From: JAGORL01 sp964372415
GTDB taxonomy: Bacteria; Patescibacteriota; Patescibacteriia; UBA9934
Assembly: GCA_964372415.1 (NCBI GenBank)
Contig: CAYJQH010000017.1
Location: forward strand, 1-10,801
Direction: 5' to 3'
DNA length: 10,801 nt
A program made the position numbers and the translations under genes. A model generated the notes under the pieces. It was not told where the DNA came from and searched no databases. It was given only the letters and a program-made list of their open reading frames with translations. This document shows positions 5,515 to 10,801 of the stretch, one piece after another (within the stretch, counting starts at the first letter, position 1; every line of letters starts with the position of its first letter).

Positions 5515-6726
5515 ATGGTTAAACGATGGTTGCTTCCCATCGCTGTTTTTTCGCTTGTCGTCGGGTCGATTCTCGCCGGAGGTATTTTGTTCATCCAACC
5601 AGCGCCAACCAAGAGCCTTGAAGCAGCTTCGCCAATCGCTCACGATGTAGTCAATGACGTCATTGCAACTCGCCGAGCCTTGATTGAATCAACTGGCAAT
5701 ATTCCATACGGATCTGATGAAGAAATTAACATCTTGGCTCTTGGTTTAGATTCTCGTAAGGAAGGACATGAACGACATTGTGACGCTATTCACATGATCA
5801 CCCTTCACCTTGATACTTGGACGGTCACTATTACCTCAGTGCCGAGGGGAACGGCCGCTGCCTTACCCCCAGGAGCTCATGAATCTAACGAATATTACAT
5901 AGCCAATGCTTGCCTTTACGGTGGTCTAGATTACGGCATCAAACAAATTGAGCAAATTGTAGGCGTGCAGGCCGATTTTGTGGCCACCGTAGGTTTTTCA
6001 CAAGCTCTTGGTATTTTCCGGGCTCTCGACCTGCCAACTACGGAGACCTTACAATTCCTTCGTCACCGTCGAAGTTACCAAATTGGTGATCCGCAACGCA
6101 GTCACAACCAAGGACTTTTCATCAAAGATACCGCTTTACGACTTGTTGGTGGTGACGGGATTTCTCCTACTCTCATGTACATCTTGTATTCACTTATTGA
6201 TACCGATCTTGACTTTAAATCAGCACAGGCACTTTACGATGCCTTCAGGGCAGCCAATTTAGGCGAACGCCCGAACGATATTAGTTTAATCATGAGGCCG
6301 GAATTTGCCGTCACTGATATGCATTTTGATAACGAAAACGGCGACGTGCAAGTCCAGTCGTTGATTGATTTTTTGAAAGGAAAGGTGTCAACAGAGGACT
6401 TGTCATTACTTTCGCTTGAAGACGTTCAGGCAGAACTTGAAGCTTATTTGCGCGAGGCTCTAGCTAGTGACCTCGAAGTTGCCCATGTGGTAGAAGAGCA
6501 GCTGTGGGAGCAGCTTGAAGATAATGGAGTACGTCAAGAATTGCATTTTAGGTTTTTGGCTAAATATCTTGAGAGTTTAAAAATTTCTGATCCCGAAGCA
6601 TCCTTGCGTTTGGCTTCTGACTACGTTTTAGAGATGGAATATTTAGGTGAGGTTTATTGGGCTGATCTTGGAAGAAAGCTTTTGGCGGACATTGTGGATA
6701 GCGCTCAATTTGTCAGTCAAAGATGA
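5515..6726 (+). CDS. LytR-CpsA-Psr (LCP) family protein, divergent, with C-terminal extension
   Basis: LCP proteins sit in the cytoplasmic membrane facing outward and transfer lipid-linked glycopolymers onto peptidoglycan. From ATG 5515 the protein has 403 residues: a basic start M-V-K-R, one membrane segment (about 5-27), then the LCP domain. Recognisable blocks are I-N-I-L-A-L-G-L-D-S-R (71-81), R-H-C-D-A-I (87-92), I-T-S-V-P-R-G-T (106-113), A-C-L-Y-G-G (132-137) and R-H-R-R-S-Y-Q-I-G-D-P-Q-R-S-H-N-Q (183-199). The two Asp expected to bind metal (79, 90) and the Arg-rich polyprenyl-phosphate site are kept, but the usual PRDT is PRGT. Residues ~290-403 are an acidic, probably helical extension beyond the normal LCP end. 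The start is placed after the HU terminator; no Shine-Dalgarno site is seen. The giant surface-protein gene begins 12 bases downstream. Confidence 0.82.
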   Translation: MVKRWLLPIAVFSLVVGSILAGGILFIQPAPTKSLEAASPIAHDVVNDVIATRRALIESTGNIPYGSDEEINILALGLDSRKEGHERHCDAIHMITLHLDTWTVTITSVPRGTAAALPPGAHESNEYYIANACLYGGLDYGIKQIEQIVGVQADFVATVGFSQALGIFRALDLPTTETLQFLRHRRSYQIGDPQRSHNQGLFIKDTALRLVGGDGISPTLMYILYSLIDTDLDFKSAQALYDAFRAANLGERPNDISLIMRPEFAVTDMHFDNENGDVQVQSLIDFLKGKVSTEDLSLLSLEDVQAELEAYLREALASDLEVAHVVEEQLWEQLEDNGVRQELHFRFLAKYLESLKISDPEASLRLASDYVLEMEYLGEVYWADLGRKLLADIVDSAQFVSQR

Positions 6727-6732
6727 TAAAAT
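6710..6732 (+). promoter_or_regulatory. Candidate near-leaderless promoter of the giant surface-protein gene
   Basis: TAAAAT (6727-6732) fills half of the 12-base gap between the LCP stop and the GTG start at 6739, leaving six bases, so transcription would begin at or next to the GTG. TTGTCA (6710-6715) inside the LCP gene lies 11 bp upstream, the same spacing as at the protease gene. The alternative is simple read-through from the LCP gene. Confidence 0.4.
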
Positions 6733-6738
6733 ATTGCC

Positions 6739-9700
6739 GTGCTTAAATTTAGCTCAATTTTTACTTTATCTTTAACTAGCATCATTTTTGTTGCCGGCTT
6801 TTTATATTCACCAAAGTTCGTTGCAGCGGCCACAATTACCTGGGATGGCGGGGGAGGCACAAACAACTGGTCTGAAGACGCTAATTGGTCAGGAGATGTT
6901 GAGCCAGGAACAAGTGACGTGGCTACTTTTGANNNNNNNNNNNNNNNNNNNNNNNNNNNNNNNNNNNNNNNNNNNNNNNNNNNNNNNNNNNNNNNNNNNN
7001 NNNNNNNNNNNNNNNNNNNNNNNNNNNNNNNNAATCCCTCAACCGGCACTGTGGTGGCGGATGGTGTCAATCCTATCTGGAACGTCAACGCTTCAGAGGA
7101 TTTTAATAATTTAGAGTTTAATGTGACTACGGGCACTGTAAGTCTTTCGAGCGATACTTACACGGTAAATGGCACTCTGACTTTTACAAACGGTGAGATT
7201 AATTCAGGCACTTTTGACACTCAGGCGGATATCATTCAGGCAAGTACGGCTGATGGAGGAAACGCAACAGTGGAATTCACGGCAGCCGGTGCACAAACTT
7301 ACACCATTAATGGTGGTATCGGTCCGACTGTCGAACTTGATGCCGCAGATGACGCCTCAGACAGCATTAGTTTCGCAGCTGCTGGTACCTTAACCAACTT
7401 AACCACCACCGCAGGTTTTTCAGGCACAATACCGATTGCTAATGCCGGCAATTTTGCCATGACTTTTACCACTTGGAGTCAAGCTGCAGGTACCTTTAGT
7501 GGGGCTAGCTTCTCGACCATGAATTTTGATGACATCGCTATTTCCGGCGGGACATTTAATGCACCAACAACTTTGAACTCTTCAGGCGGAGTAGCGCCTT
7601 CGATTGATGTAGTTAGTACTCAAACTTTAAACAATCTTACAATTGGTGCAATAGCCGGTGAGTTTACTTTTGGTGCTGGTGACACGATTACGGTAACCGG
7701 TACGTTAACCATTGGTACCTGTATGGCGAACGGCACCATTACCGCGCAAGGAAACATTACCCAAAATGCTGGCTGTTCATCGACCAGTTCAACAATCGTT
7801 GATTTTGCTGCGGCCGGCGTCCAGACCTGGACAGTTAATGGCGGTCGGGGTCCAGTGGTGCGTTTCGATGCTGCGGCTGACGCTAGTGATATTATCACTT
7901 TCACCGCGGCGGGTGAGTTTCAGGGTATCACTACTACCGCGGGCTTCAGCGGCACTTGGGCGCCGACAAATGCTAGTGATTTTTTGATTACTCTCTATAA
8001 TCTCACGCTGGGCGGTGGAACCGTCGACATGTCAGGTGAAGCTGATCTGCGCCTAGGAAATTTTTCTCAATCTGGAAGTGGTACCTGGACCGCTCCCACA
8101 CTTACTACTTTCACCTCAGTGAATCCGTCATACGACGTGAGTACCACCCAAACTTTTAATGCCGTCACGCTTAACTTCGTGGCTGGAGTACTAAATGTGG
8201 GGTCAGGCGACACCATGCTCATAACTGGCAATTATATTTGTACGGCCGGCGAAGTTGATGCTTTTGGCACCATGGAGTTTCGAGCCAACGTGACTCTCAA
8301 TGCTAGTTGCGGCTTGCAATCTTTGGCCTATAAGTTTAGTGGTGGTGCGACCCAAACCTTAGCTGATAACACAGGGTCAGCTAACATCATTAACGGTGAT
8401 GTGACGGTTAACAAAAGTGGTGGACAGGTTAATTTAACGACTATCATTGTTTTAGATCAGGTCAATCAAGATCTGACAATTGAAGAAGGAACCTTCAACC
8501 TTAATGGTCAAGCTTTTACTCATAACGGGGCTAGTGCGACGTTCGTAGTCGAGACTGGCGGTAATTTCCAGCTGCAGGGCGGTGAAACATTAACCCTCAC
8601 GGCAGGTTTTCCAACTCTCGATTCTGGCTCGACCGTGACCTTTACAGGTAACGGTAATGCGGCAGCTACTACTTACACCATAACTAGCCTAAAAACGACT
8701 TATCATCACCTAGTAATAAATTCTACAGACGGTGCCACTGATACGTTCCAACTAGGTGCAGCGCTTGATGTTAACGGCAACCTGACCAACACCGCCGGGA
8801 CATTTGATGTCACCTCCACTAACTACGCCATTACTCTTGCTGGTAACTGGACCAACACCGGCAGCTTTAATGCGCGAGCTGGTACGGTGACTCTTGATGC
8901 TAATACCAACCATACGGTTACCGGTGCCACCACCTGGAATAACCTGACACTTCAGGATACAACCGACAATGCCACCAATACCACGCTGACTTTGACCTCG
9001 TCGCAAACACAGACAATAGGCGGCGTACTAACACTCGATGGTCTTGATGCGACCGATCAGTTGGTTCTAGTGTCTTCAGTGGGCGGCAGCGCCGCGACCT
9101 TTGCCTTTACCGGCTCGTCAACTTTTTCAGGTGATTTCTTAAACATCACGGACAACACGGCAACTGATAGTTCTACTGGTATTACCCTACCTATCAATCC
9201 GGCTAATTCAACCAATGGTGGGAACACGACCGGCTGGTTCCCGGTAAATGTCGGAGGAACCGTTTTTTCTGATGAAGGGGTAACCAATATTGGGGCGAAC
9301 ATCACTGTGCGCGTACTCAGAAACGGAGCAGATACCGCACTTACTGATGATACCGATGCCTCCGGCGTTTATGTGATAGATATATCTAGCTTATCACCAA
9401 CTTTAGCTGACGTTTTGACTTTTTATATCGACGATGAAACAGCGAATGGTGTTACGGTTAGTCGTTATGGTGGCAGTGCTTTGACTGATGTCCATATTTT
9501 CCAGAATTTTCTAATTGTTCGTCATGATGACGCCGGGCCAATAACCAACGCTAATTTGGATACGGCCGATAACGCCGATCCCGGATCGTCAACAAACGAT
9601 ATTTCATCGATCTATAGCGTGGCTGGAGGCACTCTAACCACAGCTAGTTCATCAATCGAGTTACTAGTGAATACCGGCGATACCTATACGCCGGGCGGTG

Positions 9701-10733
9701 CCGTGGACAGTAACGGCACTCTAGATATTAACGGCACTTTAAACTCGGCTGCTAACGCTCTTAACGTTGCCGGAAATTTGGATATCGGTGGCGGGACACT
9801 CACTCATACAGGTGTGCTTACTCTTGATGGTACCGCGGCGCAAACCTTTACCCCGAGCGCGGCAAGTATTGGTTCTGACGTGGTTGTCGCCAACACATCC
9901 GCGGCGGTATCGTTAGCAACCAACGGCTTGAATATTGGGGCTAACGATCTGACCATAAATAGTTCAGCTATTTTGTCGCTGGCCGGTCAAAATCTTACGG
10001 CTACGGGAACATTTTCCAATAACGGCATCGTACGTCTTCGTGGCTCAGAAACGGTCACGATAACGCAGGACACAAATTCCGGAACGTTCGTCTACCAGGG
10101 AGATGGCGATGCCGCGGCAGATACTTTTACCCTTATAGATTTTGGTAGTACTGACTACTACATTCTCAGTATATCTACAACCGACAGCGCTGACATCATT
10201 CAGTCAGCTGCCGGGAAGACGATTGCTAGTACCGCACACATCTCATCGGGTACGTATAATGCCAACGGGAACACGACAACTGTATCTGACATTACAACCA
10301 TTTCCGGAGGCGGGTATACCGCTGGTTCGGCGACCCAAACTTTGGCAGCGCTGACGGTTGACGGCGGTGTTTTCACTGGTTCAGCCGGAACAGTCGACAT
10401 TAATGGCGCGCTTATTGTTTCTGCTGGTACTCTCACCGCCCCCTCTGGATCGCTTACCTTGCAAGGGAATTTTACTCACTCTGGAGGTATATTCACTCAT
10501 AACAGTGGTACCGTTACCTTGGATGCGAACGCCAATCACACCATTACTGGTGCTACCTCATGGAATAATCTAACACTTCTTGATGCATTGGATAACGGAA
10601 CGGATGTAGTTTTAACCTTGAGTGCCAACAGTACCCAAACCATCAACGGCACCTTAACGCTCGACGGCACAGACGATTCTGATCGATTGAATATTGTGTC
10701 CTCGGCAGGGGGTTCAAGTGCGACGTTAGAGTT
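6739..10733 (+). CDS. Giant secreted beta-repeat surface protein (N-gap inside, 3' end missing)
   Basis: Starts at GTG 6739 with a clear signal peptide: M-L-K-F, a hydrophobic core, and a V-A-A-A cleavage region around residues 27-30. The mature start T-I-T-W-D-G-G-G-G-T-N-N-W (6829-6867) is typical of large repeat surface proteins. The rest is Thr/Ser/Gly/Asn/Ala-rich and almost free of Lys and Cys. It consists of short N-G-T-L-T-I-like beta strands suggesting a long beta-solenoid, interrupted at about 9247-9540 by an Ig/carboxypeptidase-regulatory-like module (V-G-G-T-V-F-S-D-E-G-V ... A-S-G-V-Y). Repeats are listed separately. Frame is open on both sides of the 100-N gap, but residue numbers across it are unreliable. 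The apparent end at a TAA (10783-10785) lies in adapter-like sequence, so the true C-terminus and any anchor are unknown. The role is probably adhesion or cell-surface structure. It follows an LCP gene by 12 bases. Confidence 0.85.
6933..7032. other. Scaffold gap (exactly 100 N)
   Basis: One hundred consecutive N, the conventional placeholder for a gap of unknown length, between two coding pieces of the giant protein. The two flanks join in frame with 100 bases, but that length is probably not real. Repeated sequence in this gene is a likely cause of the break. Confidence 0.97.
7063..8370 (+). repeat. Tandem ~175-residue repeats in the giant protein (two full copies, one partial)
   Basis: Copies begin near 7063 (G-V-N-P-I-W-N-V), 7588 (G-V-A-P-S-I-D-V) and 8116 (S-V-N-P-S-Y-D-V), with periods of 525 and 528 bases. 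The best-conserved block aligns without gaps between 7270-7428 and 7798-7956: by hand count 35 of 53 residues are identical, including Q-T, N-G-G, G-P, D-A-A, D-A-S-D and T-T-T-A-G-F-S-G-T. The third copy keeps only its first part and then diverges after about 8370. Confidence 0.85.
8572..10733 (+). repeat. Long-range duplication in the giant protein (two copies)
   Basis: A second repeat class. Copy 1 starts near 8572 (L-Q-G-G-E-T-L-T-L) and copy 2 near 10036 (L-R-G-S-E-T-V-T-I). Their later parts align without gaps at 8881-9108 and 10507-10734: by hand count 49 of 76 residues are identical (shared G-T-V-T-L-D-A-N, W-N-N-L-T-L, L-T-L-D-G, I/L-V-S-S). The offset grows from 488 to 542 residues, so copy 2 has about 54 extra residues. 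The Ig-like module follows copy 1; copy 2 is cut by the contig end. Confidence 0.8.
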
Positions 10734-10801
10734 AGATCGGAAGACCACACGGCTAACTCCAGACAATAGACTCACCAGCAAGTAATCCGTCATCAGCCTG
10801 T
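10734..10801 (+). other. Probable Illumina adapter remnant at contig end
   Basis: The sequence from 10734 begins AGATCGGAAGA and continues with CACACG, CT and AACTCCAG separated by single mismatches or a missing base, following the order of the TruSeq adapter. After an index-like stretch, GTA..CCGTC.TC.GC matches the part after the index, again with scattered errors. Everything from here on should be treated as non-genomic, including the last codons and stop of the giant gene's reading frame. Confidence 0.88.

Noticed and set aside
7063..10733. DNA-level repeats in the giant gene as a CRISPR array or minisatellite
   Set aside because: Similarity is at the protein level over ~175-residue or longer units with diverged codons; there are no short identical repeats with regular spacers.
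10734..10785. Unusual basic C-terminal tail of the giant protein as a sorting signal
   Set aside because: These codons come from sequence matching a sequencing adapter, so the tail is not a biological signal.

Overview
The window reads like one end of a metagenome-derived contig from a small-genome bacterium, most likely of the Patescibacteria/CPR type. That is inferred from gene style, not from a marker: a very large Thr/Ser/Gly/Asn-rich beta-repeat surface protein, an isolated DUF2892 protein, a divergent LCP protein, and several genes with a TAnnnT-like box so close to the start codon that the mRNAs would be nearly leaderless. TGA is used as a stop (the DUF1003 and LCP genes end in it), which argues against the lineages that recode TGA.

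Layout, left to right. A tRNA-Trp(CCA) on the minus strand has its own promoter and terminator. Plus-strand genes follow: a DUF2892 membrane protein and a RhlE-like DEAD-box RNA helicase. A minus-strand orphan gene of 210 codons, GC-richer than its neighbours, has a textbook Shine-Dalgarno site and its own terminator. Diverging from it is a DUF1003 membrane protein with a dense set of interlocking inverted repeats at its start. That gene converges on, and overlaps by 14 bp, a minus-strand slipin (SPFH). Diverging from the slipin is a membrane-anchored HtrA/DegP-type serine protease, then an HU-like DNA-binding protein with a strong terminator, then an LCP (LytR-CpsA-Psr) protein. Twelve bases after the LCP gene begins a secreted giant repeat protein that fills the rest of the window.

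Two assembly problems affect the giant gene. A 100-N scaffold gap lies in its N-terminal part (6933-7032). The last ~68 bases (from 10734) look like an error-rich Illumina TruSeq adapter rather than genome. The gene is therefore incomplete at its 3' end and its apparent C-terminus and stop codon are artefacts.

Functionally the window is envelope-centred: slipin plus HtrA (membrane organisation and extracytoplasmic quality control), LCP (attachment of polymers to the wall) and a giant surface protein that may depend on both. I see no defence system, CRISPR array, insertion sequence or integrase. The items most worth following are the interlocking repeats ahead of the DUF1003 gene, the compositionally odd orphan gene, the copy-specific cysteine pairs in the giant protein, and the adapter remnant at the contig end. 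No stretch longer than 300 bases lacks a gene.
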